Source: Guptibacillus hwajinpoensis
Lineage (GTDB): Bacteria > Bacillota > Bacilli > Bacillales > Guptibacillaceae
Assembly (NCBI RefSeq): GCF_020171785.1
Contig: NZ_JAIVAE010000008.1
Location: 62,001 to 126,000 of the forward strand
Direction of reading: 5' to 3'
DNA: 64,000 nucleotides
Position 1 is the first letter of the stretch. Every line of letters starts with the position of its first letter. The notes beneath the pieces are model-generated. The model ran no database searches. It was not told the DNA's origin and worked only from the letters and a program-made list of their open reading frames with translations. Of the stretch, positions 1-7,869 are shown piece by piece. The translations under genes and the position numbers were made by a program.

Positions 1-188
1 TAATAATGATTTCTAGCTACTCGAAAAAGCCAGCTTGAAACCTTTTCCGCATCAATAGAATCAACATATAAAAACAATTTATAGATCGACTCTTGAGCAA
101 TATCTTCAGCATCCTGGGGTGATGCGCCAAGTTTTATAAGATATTTTCTAATAAATTGAGCTTTCTGTTGTAAAAGCGCTACATCCAC
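1..188 (-). CDS. ECF-type RNA polymerase sigma factor, N-terminal part (runs off the window)
   Basis: Translating the minus strand from a GTG at 188 gives 62 residues beginning VDVALLQQKAQFIRKYL. They contain the sigma-70 region 2 signature DAEDIAQESIYKLF followed by SSWLFRVARNHY, which bind core polymerase and the -10 element. A perfect AGGAGG lies 6 bp before this GTG; an upstream in-frame GTG (194) abuts the AGGAGG and is unlikely. The C-terminal region 4 lies outside the window, so the ECF subgroup and any anti-sigma gene cannot be seen. Family call is confident; the regulon is unknown. Confidence 0.8.
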   Translation of the reverse strand, partial: MDVALLQQKAQFIRKYLIKLGASPQDAEDIAQESIYKLFLYVDSIDAEKVSSWLFRVARNHY

Positions 189-210
189 AGTCACCCTCCT
201 TCCTACTGAT

Positions 211-239
211 ATAACGTAGATACAAACAAAAAGTTTACA
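211..239 (-). promoter_or_regulatory. Possible ECF-type (autoregulatory) promoter
   Basis: On the minus strand TGTAAAC and CGTTAT are separated by 16 bp, about 25 bp upstream of the sigma-factor GTG. This resembles the AAC-N16-CGT layout of B. subtilis SigW/SigX/SigM promoters. ECF factors often transcribe their own genes, so autoregulation is inferred from pattern only. Confidence 0.4.
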
Positions 240-310
240 AATATATGTATAATATTTTTTACATCTTGTGAATTAAACACCGGAAAGTTCTTGAGTTAAT
301 TTCAAAAAAC

Positions 311-350
311 GGGCCGCACCGTAATCTGTAACAGATTACGGTGCGGCTTT
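311..350 (-). terminator. Strong rho-independent terminator
   Basis: A perfect 16-bp stem (313-328 with 332-347) has a 3-nt loop and is followed on the minus strand by a run of six T. It ends the acetyltransferase transcript. Confidence 0.85.
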
Positions 351-453
351 CATGCTTTGCATTTAAGACTAAAAATAGCAGATGGTATAGGCATATTATC
401 TTGAAACTGAGTCTTCCACAATCTCTGCCCGATTACGGAAGACTACCAACCCA

Positions 454-942
454 TCAATATAAATAATACAACCTAGCCATTTTCCCTCCATGCTTTTCTC
501 CACTTCCAATCAGAAATTCCTTACCTTTCTGAAAACCAATTTTCTCAAGTATCCTAGCAGAGCCTTTATTTTCAATAAGACAGCACGTTTCAAAGCTTTT
601 AAATCCCAGCTCATTTCTACCAAAGTCCACAGCTTGTTCAGCAGCCTTAGTTCCAATCCCTTTCTTCCAAAACGGAGGAGCCACCCAATAATCGATTGCG
701 CCGATACGATCTTGTTCACGTCTAACGGAGATGCTTCCCGCGAATTGATCATCAGCTATGATAGCGAAGGGGTAGTGATTCCCTTCATGGAATTCTTCCA
801 TAACGATCTCAAACCAATCACTCGCTCCATTTGTTGGATATGGTTCTGGTATATTGGTCATTCTCGAAACACCATCTTTGGATAGATATTGCTGTATCAG
901 TGGCAGATCCCCTTTTTTGATTAGCCGAAGAATGACATTCAT
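454..942 (-). CDS. GNAT family N-acetyltransferase (RimJ/RimL-like)
   Basis: 162 residues. It carries the RimJ/RimL layout: an N-terminal RLIKKGD strand-helix, a central IDYWVAPPFWKKGIGTKAAEQAV segment holding the acetyl-CoA pyrophosphate loop (residues about 87-105), and the late LIENKGSARILEKIGF motif typical of this family. It should transfer acetyl from acetyl-CoA to an amine; the substrate cannot be read from sequence. The ATG at 942 follows GGAGGAG at good spacing. It appears monocistronic, with hairpins on both sides. Confidence 0.85.
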   Translation of the reverse strand: MNVILRLIKKGDLPLIQQYLSKDGVSRMTNIPEPYPTNGASDWFEIVMEEFHEGNHYPFAIIADDQFAGSISVRREQDRIGAIDYWVAPPFWKKGIGTKAAEQAVDFGRNELGFKSFETCCLIENKGSARILEKIGFQKGKEFLIGSGEKHGGKMARLYYLY

Positions 943-1053
943 TCACTCATCTCCTCCTTCTAATATACTATCCCTTCATCAGTTTCTATTTCCATTTTTT
1001 CACTTTCCACTATTTTTGTCATCCAATTTCGAGAAATATTCTCCGATTTGCAC

Positions 1054-1091
1054 AAAAGCCGTTGAAGATGAGAGCATCTTCAACGGCTTTT
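1054..1091. terminator. Bidirectional hairpin terminator
   Basis: A 17-bp stem (1054-1070 with 1075-1091) has a 4-nt loop and A/T flanks on both sides. It lies 3' of the small membrane-protein gene on the minus strand. Confidence 0.8.
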
Positions 1092-1118
1092 TCGAGAATG
1101 ACGTATGTGGTTATAGGA

Positions 1119-1313
1119 TCATAGGTATTCATAAAACGTCCCTTTCACTAATAGGACGATGTCTCCTAGTGCACCTATACAAAAGAAAATAAAATAATAG
1201 CTTGCCTTGGTGATCGTTTTATTAAAGAGCTCTTGAAACGCTTGAATAAATAGCTGCTCAAACTTAAACCAGCTTAAGATCCACCCAATAAGTAAGAAGC
1301 TAACGATTGTCAT
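1119..1313 (-). CDS. Small membrane protein of unknown function
   Basis: 64 residues with two hydrophobic segments (about residues 2-17 and 39-56) separated by an amphipathic, Phe-rich stretch, so it probably spans the membrane twice. The start follows a purine-rich GGGGGAAGG at workable spacing, and hairpins flank the gene on both sides, which supports an independent small gene. I do not recognise a family. It could be a spurious ORF, but placement between two terminators argues against that. Confidence 0.5.
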   Translation of the reverse strand: MTIVSFLLIGWILSWFKFEQLFIQAFQELFNKTITKASYYFIFFCIGALGDIVLLVKGTFYEYL

Positions 1314-1390
1314 TTCTACCTTCCCCCTACTTATTTCAATACATTTATTCTTCTCATTCTATCATACGTCATAAGGATTTATTCTCTACA

Positions 1391-1424
1391 AAAAAGCCGT
1401 TTAGTTCACGACTAAACGACTTTC
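1391..1424 (-). terminator. Terminator of the pxp/acc operon
   Basis: An 11-bp stem with one mismatch (1395-1405 with 1411-1421) is followed by a T run on the minus strand. It lies directly after the ycsI stop codon and marks the operon's end. Confidence 0.7.
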
Positions 1425-1429
1425 ACACT

Positions 1430-2185
1430 CTATTCTTCTTGATCCGTAATCAACATATGCCCCGGCGCATGTGTAATCATCATTTCAGGCTTTACGTTTA
1501 AGCCAACATACTGAGGTGTCACGCCGCACGCCCAGAACACAGGGATGCGTTCTTCTTCATCAAAAGGAGGAAATTCTCCGTAGTCTGGTTTTTCAATGTC
1601 CTGAATGCCAATCTCAGATGGGTGCCCAACGTGGATCGGAGCACCGTGCGCGTGTGGGAACTTTGATGTAATGGCAATGGTCTGATCAAGCTCTTCTTTC
1701 CGAATCGCTCTCATGCTGACGACCATATTCCCGTTAAACTGACCCGCTTCTTCGCACGGAATATTTGTTTGATACATTGGCACAACGAGATCCATTTCCT
1801 GGTGAAGTAGACTAATGCCGCGTTCCACAAGCGCTTTTTCAAAAGTAAAACTACATCCTAATAGAAACGTGACATAGTCCTCTTGCCAGACGTCCTTAAG
1901 GTCAAGCGTCTCCTTCTCTAACTCCCCGTTTTTGTAAATGCGGTATTTCGGAAGATCTGTTCGAATGTCTGCATCCGCAATGCGAGGGTTAACCTGACCT
2001 GCTTCAAGGACATCAACGATCGGACACGGCTTCGGATTTCGCTGACAAAATAGGAGAAACTCGAAAGCGTATTTTGAGGGAAGGGTAATCATATTCGCCT
2101 GCAAGTAGCCATCACATACGCCTGATGTTGTCCCGGTCTCAAGATTATCGCGATACTTTCGTCGCTGAGTTTGAGGGGTTACCAT
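1430..2185 (-). CDS. ycsI: DUF1445 / D-glutamate cyclase-like hydro-lyase (YcsI)
   Basis: 251 residues, close to the usual length of the YcsI/DUF1445 family, with the conserved CDGYLQANMITLPSKYAFEFLLFCQRNPKPCP region near the N terminus (about residues 23-54) and GCSFTFEKAL near residue 110. Vertebrate members act as D-glutamate cyclases producing 5-oxo-D-proline, and B. subtilis ycsI also lies in the kip operon, so a role in 5-oxoproline metabolism fits. Its ATG overlaps the accC stop by one base (TAATG), implying translational coupling. It is the last gene of the operon. The exact reaction is inferred. Confidence 0.85.
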   Translation of the reverse strand: MVTPQTQRRKYRDNLETGTTSGVCDGYLQANMITLPSKYAFEFLLFCQRNPKPCPIVDVLEAGQVNPRIADADIRTDLPKYRIYKNGELEKETLDLKDVWQEDYVTFLLGCSFTFEKALVERGISLLHQEMDLVVPMYQTNIPCEEAGQFNGNMVVSMRAIRKEELDQTIAITSKFPHAHGAPIHVGHPSEIGIQDIEKPDYGEFPPFDEEERIPVFWACGVTPQYVGLNVKPEMMITHAPGHMLITDQEE

Positions 2186-3540
2186 TACACCATCTCCTTC
2201 AGTTCATAGATTTCTAGAAACTTTGTATTAAAATCGCCTTCTACAAACTTCTCGTGATGAAATAATCTTTGATGGAATGGAATGGTTGTTTTCACGCCTT
2301 CAATTTTAAATTCACTGAGCGCTCGCTTCATCCGCTGCATGGCTTCTGTTCGAGTTGCGCCGTATGTAATCAGCTTCGCTACCATCGAGTCATAAAATGG
2401 CGGGATGACATAACCAGGATAAACGGCCGAATCCACTCGAACGCCAAAGCCACCTGGAGGGAGATACGTTTCGACTGTTCCAGGTGAAGGCATAAAGCCG
2501 TTATCCGGATCTTCTGCGTTAATGCGACACTCAATCGCCCAACCGCTCATCTCCACTTCCTCTTGCGTAAGGGATAGCCGTTCGCCGTCAGCTATTTTAA
2601 TCTGTTCTTTAATTAAATCAACACCCGTGACCATTTCAGTGACAGGATGCTCTACCTGAATGCGGGTATTCATTTCCATAAAATAATAGTTTCCATCCTG
2701 GTCATAGATAAATTCGACTGTTCCAGCGCCGGCATAATGAACGGCCTTCGCTGCTCGAACAGCGGCTTCTCCCATTTCCGATCGAATCGATTTTGTTAGG
2801 GCAGGAGATGGGGTTTCCTCGACAAGCTTCTGCATCCGTCTTTGAATCGAGCAGTCGCGTTCTCCAAGATGAATCACATTTCCATAAAGGTCCGCTAGAA
2901 CTTGAATTTCAATATGACGAAACTCTTCGATAAACTTTTCTATATATACCCCGGGATTTCCGAATGCCTTTTCCGCTTCCTGCTGGGTCATGTTAATCGC
3001 TTTAATTAGTTCCTCTTCTTCTCTTACAACGCGGATTCCCTTACCGCCACCGCCTGCTGTTGCTTTAATAATGACAGGGAATCCAATTTCGTTCGCAAGC
3101 TCAAGCGCTTCTTCTTTACTTGAAATAATACCTTTCGAACCTGGAACGACCGGGACATTCGCATCCTGCATCGTCTTTCTTGCGACATCCTTGATTCCCA
3201 TTTGACGAATCGATTCTTTGCTTGGACCGATAAACGCAATATTACAATCCTCACACATCTCAGCGAAATCAGCATTTTCAGCAAGAAACCCATAGCCAGG
3301 ATGAATGGCATCAACACCACTATTCGTAGCAACCGTCATGATATTCCCTACGTTTAAATAGCTATCACTAGACGAAGTAGGACCGATACAATAACGTTCA
3401 TCCGCTAATTGCACATGCAAGGCATCACGATCCGCTTCAGAATAAACGGCGACAGCGGTTAAATCCAGCTCATGACAGGCGCGAATAATACGTACAGCAA
3501 TTTCACCGCGATTTGCGATTAGTACTTTTTTGATTCCCAT
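2185..3540 (-). CDS. accC: Biotin carboxylase subunit (AccC family)
   Basis: 451 residues, full AccC length. It has the N-terminal Rossmann start [19 protein letters not shown], the ATP-grasp glycine loop [10 protein letters not shown] (about residue 162), and the catalytic [13 protein letters not shown] block (about residue 290). The enzyme carboxylates the biotin of a carrier protein using ATP and bicarbonate. It sits 11 bp after accB within a 5-oxoproline operon and no acetyl-CoA carboxyltransferase gene is nearby. It is therefore probably a paralogue dedicated to this pathway; see the finding on the urea-carboxylase-like set. The ATG follows AGGAGGGAATGAG. Confidence 0.93.
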   Translation of the reverse strand: MGIKKVLIANRGEIAVRIIRACHELDLTAVAVYSEADRDALHVQLADERYCIGPTSSSDSYLNVGNIMTVATNSGVDAIHPGYGFLAENADFAEMCEDCNIAFIGPSKESIRQMGIKDVARKTMQDANVPVVPGSKGIISSKEEALELANEIGFPVIIKATAGGGGKGIRVVREEEELIKAINMTQQEAEKAFGNPGVYIEKFIEEFRHIEIQVLADLYGNVIHLGERDCSIQRRMQKLVEETPSPALTKSIRSEMGEAAVRAAKAVHYAGAGTVEFIYDQDGNYYFMEMNTRIQVEHPVTEMVTGVDLIKEQIKIADGERLSLTQEEVEMSGWAIECRINAEDPDNGFMPSPGTVETYLPPGGFGVRVDSAVYPGYVIPPFYDSMVAKLITYGATRTEAMQRMKRALSEFKIEGVKTTIPFHQRLFHHEKFVEGDFNTKFLEIYELKEMV

Positions 3541-3551
3541 CTCATTCCCTC

Positions 3552-4019
3552 CTATGCTGGTTTTACAGTAAAGAGCGGCTGGCCAAATTCAACAAGATCT
3601 CCGTTTTCCACTAAAATTTCAGTGATTTCACCGTTCACATCTGCGTGCACATCATTAAACATTTTCATTGCTTCAAGACAACAAACGACCGTTTCTTCCT
3701 TCACCGCATCTCCTACTTGAATAAAGGCTGGATCATCCGGAGAAGGAGATGAATAGAACATACCAACCATAGGGGCTTTTACCGTGTATGATTCTTGCGT
3801 TTCCTGTGCGTCATCCGCCTCAGAAATCAGATCCTCCTGTCCTCGCTCTGCAACAGCGGTTGGAACCTGCGCTTTCGCTTCCTGAGGTTCGCTTTTCTCA
3901 CTCTCCGGATTTTGATTTTTCACCTTAACGACAAAGCTATCATGCTCGTAATGGACTTCATCAACTGTTGACCCATCGACATATTTAATAATCTCAATGA
4001 TTTCTTTTGAACTTAACAT
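3552..4019 (-). CDS. accB: Biotin carboxyl carrier protein (AccB family)
   Basis: 155 residues, typical for BCCP. An N-terminal helical segment (1-35) is followed by an acidic, Gln/Glu/Ala-rich linker (about 36-78). The biotinyl domain follows, with the biotinylation motif EAMKM, Lys119 being the biotin-accepting residue. It would shuttle carboxybiotin between the neighbouring AccC and a carboxyltransferase. The start follows GGGAGG. The gene lies 14 bp after pxpC, which fits partnership with the KipA/KipI-type proteins. The window also contains BirA-controlled bioB. Confidence 0.93.
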   Translation of the reverse strand: MLSSKEIIEIIKYVDGSTVDEVHYEHDSFVVKVKNQNPESEKSEPQEAKAQVPTAVAERGQEDLISEADDAQETQESYTVKAPMVGMFYSSPSPDDPAFIQVGDAVKEETVVCCLEAMKMFNDVHADVNGEITEILVENGDLVEFGQPLFTVKPA

Positions 4020-4033
4020 GCTGTGTCCTCCCT

Positions 4034-4984
4034 TTATCTCACAGATACTTTTTCTAACGTTCGAAGAAAACGATCATTCGTTTCAAACACTTCCTGTGCT
4101 TGTTCCACGGTTACTTCACGAAAGTGGATCGTACAGCCTGGCATCGCTTGCGCTAAGTATGGAATATCGCTTGAAATCACCGTGGCAATGCGCGTATAAC
4201 CGCCTGTTGTTTGCCGGTCTGACATCAAAATAATCGGATCGCCATTCGCCGGAACCTGAATCCCGCCAAGCGGAATCGCTTCTGAAATAATATCAGCAGA
4301 CGTTGCGTGCTCCACCTTCTCCCCTTTTAAGCGAAAGCCCATTCGATCGGACTGAGGCGTTACCTCATATGGAGTTGAAAGGAATGTTTGAATCCCCTCC
4401 TCCGTAAATGCATGCTCGTGTGGTCCAAGTACGACACGGATCGTTAATTCTTTTTCATAGACTGGTATTTCGTCTGGATGCAGGGCTCGCCCACTGATTC
4501 CGTCTATTTTTCCTGACGTATGAAGCACATCGCCTTTTTCAAGCGCTCGTCCTTCGACCCCACCAATTCCTGCTTTCAAATACGTCGACTTACTTCCCAT
4601 CACAAGGGGTACATCATAACCACCCGCTAGACTAATATACGAACGAGCACCAGAGAGAGGCTGACCAAACTCTAGTCGATCGCCTTTCTTTAGAGTGAAA
4701 CTTTTCCACATCGGTGCTTTTTCTCCGTTCACTTTTGGTGAAAGATTGCCACCGCAAATGGCAATGACAGCATCATCAAGAACCTTGAAGGCTGGCCCCA
4801 TAACAGTTATTTCAAGTACGGCTTCATTTCCTTTGTTACCTACGAGGAAATTCGCCACATTCATTGAAAAAGGATCCATTGCACCTGATACGACAATTCC
4901 GTATTGTTGGTACCCTTTTCTTCCACTATCCTGGATTGTCGAAAGCAACCCAGATTTTCGAACTTTAAAAATTGGTTTAGACAT
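4034..4984 (-). CDS. pxpC: 5-oxoprolinase subunit C (KipA / AHS2 family)
   Basis: 316 residues, the normal KipA length. It shows the family opening IFKVRKSGLLSTIQDSGRKGYQQYGI (residues 4-29) and the ILMSDRQTTGGYTRIATVISSD block near residue 255. PxpB and PxpC together with PxpA catalyse ATP-dependent opening of 5-oxoproline to glutamate in bacteria. The same fold pair (AHS1 and AHS2) forms the carboxyltransferase region of urea carboxylase. In B. subtilis KipA also counteracts the kinase inhibitor KipI. Its ATG overlaps the end of pxpA by 8 bp. Confidence 0.92.
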   Translation of the reverse strand: MSKPIFKVRKSGLLSTIQDSGRKGYQQYGIVVSGAMDPFSMNVANFLVGNKGNEAVLEITVMGPAFKVLDDAVIAICGGNLSPKVNGEKAPMWKSFTLKKGDRLEFGQPLSGARSYISLAGGYDVPLVMGSKSTYLKAGIGGVEGRALEKGDVLHTSGKIDGISGRALHPDEIPVYEKELTIRVVLGPHEHAFTEEGIQTFLSTPYEVTPQSDRMGFRLKGEKVEHATSADIISEAIPLGGIQVPANGDPIILMSDRQTTGGYTRIATVISSDIPYLAQAMPGCTIHFREVTVEQAQEVFETNDRFLRTLEKVSVR

Positions 4985-5750
4985 TGGCGTTCACTCCAAC
5001 CCGTTGAATACGAATACCCTCATTCATAAGGCGCTCCCTTAACTGTTGGACAAACTTCAGGGCTTCAGGCTCATCTCCATGTACGCAAATCGTATCGGCT
5101 TGAATGGCAACGTCTTCTCCATTTACGGTTTTTACCTGCTGCTCATTGATCATGCGAATGACACGATCAACCGCTTGATCGGCATTGTGAATCATGGCGT
5201 TCGGTTCTGAGCGTGGGGTTAGGGTACCGTCAGGCTGATATGTGCGATCTGCGAAAACTTCCTGTGCAACCGTTAGTCCACGCTCTCGTCCTGCCTTAAT
5301 CAATTCACTCCCTGCTAAACCATATAAAATTAACTCTGAATCCACCGCGTAGACAGCGTTTGCAATCGCTTTTGCAATGGCTGGATCTTTTGCTGCCAGA
5401 TTATAAAGAGCTCCGTGCGGTTTCACGTGATGAACTTTTGTTTGGTGAACATTCGCAATACCTTGGATCGCTCCAATCTGATAAGCAACAAGGTTGAACA
5501 CCTCATTAGAAGATAGCTTCATCTCACGCCTGCCGAATCCTCCGAGGTCAGGAAATCCCGGATGTGCACCAATGCTAACGCCAAGCTCTTTCGCTAGTGC
5601 CACTGTCTTCATCATGACATTGTGGTCGCCTGCATGATAACCGCAGGCAATGTTCGCTGATGAAATAAACTCGAGTACATTCTCATCATTTCCAATCTTG
5701 TAAGCTCCAAAGCTTTCTCCTAAGTCGCTATTTAAATCAACCGACTTCAT
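4977..5750 (-). CDS. pxpA: 5-oxoprolinase subunit A (LamB/YcsF family)
   Basis: 257 residues from the ATG at 5750. This start is preferred over the GTG at 5756 because AAGGTGA lies 6 bp before the ATG and would overlap the GTG. Family motifs are the N-terminal VDLNSDLGESFGAYKIGND, NIACGYHAGDH, IGAHPGFPDLGGFGRR and VKPHGALYN. PxpA is the TIM-barrel-like subunit required, with PxpB and PxpC, for ATP-dependent hydrolysis of 5-oxoproline to L-glutamate. The gene overlaps both neighbours, indicating coupled translation. Confidence 0.93.
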   Translation of the reverse strand: MKSVDLNSDLGESFGAYKIGNDENVLEFISSANIACGYHAGDHNVMMKTVALAKELGVSIGAHPGFPDLGGFGRREMKLSSNEVFNLVAYQIGAIQGIANVHQTKVHHVKPHGALYNLAAKDPAIAKAIANAVYAVDSELILYGLAGSELIKAGRERGLTVAQEVFADRTYQPDGTLTPRSEPNAMIHNADQAVDRVIRMINEQQVKTVNGEDVAIQADTICVHGDEPEALKFVQQLRERLMNEGIRIQRVGVNANV

Positions 5751-6483
5751 GAACACTCACCTTCTTTTCTTCGGTTTCGACTTTATACTCTCCACGTTTG
5801 ATTGATTCTTTTATGTTTAAAAACTCTTCTTTACTAATCGGAACAAACCGCAAATAATGACCTGACTCGAGCAAAATCGGTCGCTCTCCTGTTGGGTCAT
5901 ATAGTTTCACAGGGGTTTGCCCAATAAGCTGCCAGCCACCTGGTGATTCTAACGGATAAACCCCCGTTTGAGCTCCAGCAATACCAACAGATCCAGGCTC
6001 TATCTCAGCACGTGGATTTTCACGTCTTGGCGTTGCGATTTCTTCTGACATCCCTCCTAAATAAGGAAACCCGGGAACAAAGCCCATCATGTAAATGAGG
6101 TAATCTTTATTTGCGTGAATTGAGATCACTTCTTCTTTACTCAATCCATTATGCTCCGCTACAAACTCTAAATCGGATCCTACTTCATCCCCATAATAGG
6201 TTGGGATGATATAAACAAGAGAAGCAGATTCTGCTTCTCTTCCATGTTGTTGTTCGTCTAACTCTTCTAGCTTTTGTTTTAATGCGTTGAAAGAAATTTT
6301 ATTCGGAAGATAATAAATGGTTAACGTGGTATACGCTGGTACCCATTCCACAACACCGTCAATCGGATGTTGCGCTAACTCATCGGCAAACATTCTAATT
6401 CTTCGATTCGTTTCTTCTGAAATCTCGGTCCCAAATACAAGCTGAATACCTGTATCCCCAAGAGGGTAATAATCAAGTTTCAC
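5737..6483 (-). CDS. pxpB: 5-oxoprolinase subunit B (KipI / AHS1 family)
   Basis: About 248 residues from a GTG at 6483. AGGAGG stands 7 bp upstream of this GTG, while an earlier in-frame TTG (6501) would include the ribosome site in the coding sequence. KipI hallmarks are DYYPLGDTGIQLVFG at the start and the MGFVPGFPYLGGM and RENPRAEIEPGSVGIAGAQTGVYPLESPGGW blocks. With PxpC it forms the ATP-binding complex of 5-oxoprolinase. In B. subtilis KipI also inhibits the sporulation kinase KinA, so a second signalling role is possible. It lies 18 bp after the transporter gene. Confidence 0.92.
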   Translation of the reverse strand: MKLDYYPLGDTGIQLVFGTEISEETNRRIRMFADELAQHPIDGVVEWVPAYTTLTIYYLPNKISFNALKQKLEELDEQQHGREAESASLVYIIPTYYGDEVGSDLEFVAEHNGLSKEEVISIHANKDYLIYMMGFVPGFPYLGGMSEEIATPRRENPRAEIEPGSVGIAGAQTGVYPLESPGGWQLIGQTPVKLYDPTGERPILLESGHYLRFVPISKEEFLNIKESIKRGEYKVETEEKKVSVHEVG

Positions 6484-6501
6484 ACATGTTCCTCCTAACA
6501 A

Positions 6502-7731
6502 TTAAGAAAAAAGCTGTGGCACTTTATCAATTAGCGTCACGATGGCTAGATAGGCAGTAATAAGGAAGACAAACCCGCCAAAGATCGTGAGCCATAGTGG
6601 GTGTTTGTAGTCTCCGACAATGGATTTCTTATACGCCGCTACAAGAAGCGTTCCAAGAGCAACGGGCAAAATCAATCCATTAAAAGCTCCGGCAAGGATC
6701 AGTAACAGAACCGGTTTACCGATAAACGCGAAAATGATGGTTGATACGGCTATAAAACCGATCGTTACACCTGAGTGATGACGATCCACTTTTTTGGATA
6801 ACGTTCTTAGGAACGAAACAGATGTATATGCCGCGCCAACGACTGACGTAATCCCTGCTGCCCAAAGAACAACACCAAACATTTTATAGCCGACAGCTCC
6901 AGCTGCTTGTTGGAAAACAGATGCTGGTGGGTTGGCTGGGTCTAGTTTAAACCCTGTGGCGACAACACCTAATACCGCTAGGAATAAAAACACGCGCATG
7001 ATCGACGCAATGAGAATGCCGGAAACCGAGCTTTTCGTTACCTGATGTAAATTTTCTTTCCCCGAAATACCCGCATCAAGTAAGCGGTGCCCACCAGCAA
7101 ATGTAATATAGCCACCTACTGTTCCACCTACTAGAGTAATGATTGCAAAGACATCGATTTTATCTGGTGCGAATGTATGAACAATCGCATCTCCAACTGG
7201 TGGATTACTTTGAAAAGCAACGTACAATGTAAGAAGAATCATGATCCCACCAAGGATTCGTGCGATTTTATCCATCGCTACTCCGGCTTCTTTTGAAAGG
7301 AAAATCCCAATTGTAATAACGCCCGTAATCACTGCACCTATCCGTGGATCAATGCCGAAGAGCACGTTCATACCAAGCCCAGCCCCACCGACATTCCCAA
7401 TGTTAAAAGCTAGTCCGCCAAGTGCTATTGCGAACGCGAGAAAGTATCCAAGACCAGGGACAACCATGTTCGCGATGTCCTGTCCTTTTCGCTTAGAGAC
7501 GGCAATAATACGCCAGATATTCGCTTGTACCCCAATATCTAAAATAATTGACATTAAAATAACAAATCCGAAGCTTGCGAGTAGCTGTTCAGTAAAGACA
7601 GCCGTTTGTGTTAAAAAGCCTGGTCCGATAGCGGATGAGCCCATTAAGAAAGCTGCACCGAGGATAACGCCCCACTTGCTTTTCGTTGGGCCGCCTTCTA
7701 ACTCTGTTGGCTTTTGTTTTTCAATACCCAT
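6502..7731 (-). CDS. ycsG: NRAMP-related transporter (YcsG-like)
   Basis: About 409 residues with roughly eleven hydrophobic segments and the overall NRAMP/APC layout, first gene of the pxp operon. The ATG at 7731 follows AGGGGG; the TTG at 7734 is less well spaced. The metal-binding DPGN motif of true NRAMP helix 1 is replaced by GPGF (in SSAIGPGFLTQ), and no MPH motif is visible in helix 6, where FAGGHRLL occurs instead. It is therefore unlikely to carry divalent metals by the usual mechanism. Uptake of 5-oxoproline or a related organic acid is an inference from the operon. Confidence 0.8.
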   Translation of the reverse strand: MGIEKQKPTELEGGPTKSKWGVILGAAFLMGSSAIGPGFLTQTAVFTEQLLASFGFVILMSIILDIGVQANIWRIIAVSKRKGQDIANMVVPGLGYFLAFAIALGGLAFNIGNVGGAGLGMNVLFGIDPRIGAVITGVITIGIFLSKEAGVAMDKIARILGGIMILLTLYVAFQSNPPVGDAIVHTFAPDKIDVFAIITLVGGTVGGYITFAGGHRLLDAGISGKENLHQVTKSSVSGILIASIMRVFLFLAVLGVVATGFKLDPANPPASVFQQAAGAVGYKMFGVVLWAAGITSVVGAAYTSVSFLRTLSKKVDRHHSGVTIGFIAVSTIIFAFIGKPVLLLILAGAFNGLILPVALGTLLVAAYKKSIVGDYKHPLWLTIFGGFVFLITAYLAIVTLIDKVPQLFS

Positions 7732-7837
7732 CAAATTCCCCCTTTTTCTATATGATTCATTCTTTGCTTGAATCGATGCGTTTTTCTCTTACCTCTACGA
7801 TATCACGTAATTTTCAGATAATTTTATAAGATTCCGC

Positions 7838-7866
7838 ACAAAAAAACCGCCCATTTCGGGCGATTT
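7838..7866 (-). terminator. Terminator of the symporter/two-component operon
   Basis: A short GC-rich stem (7848-7852 with 7858-7862) is followed by seven T on the minus strand, immediately after the response-regulator stop codon. Confidence 0.65.
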
Positions 7867-7869
7867 CGC

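Noticed and set aside
490-885. Plus-strand ORF of 131 codons over the acetyltransferase gene
   Set aside because: It lies wholly antisense to a recognised GNAT with good ribosome site, has no family motifs, and matches shadow-ORF expectations.
7241-7771. Plus-strand ORF of 176 codons across the transporter gene
   Set aside because: It is the antisense shadow of a hydrophobic coding region, rich in Pro, Ala and Ile, without a ribosome site or motif.
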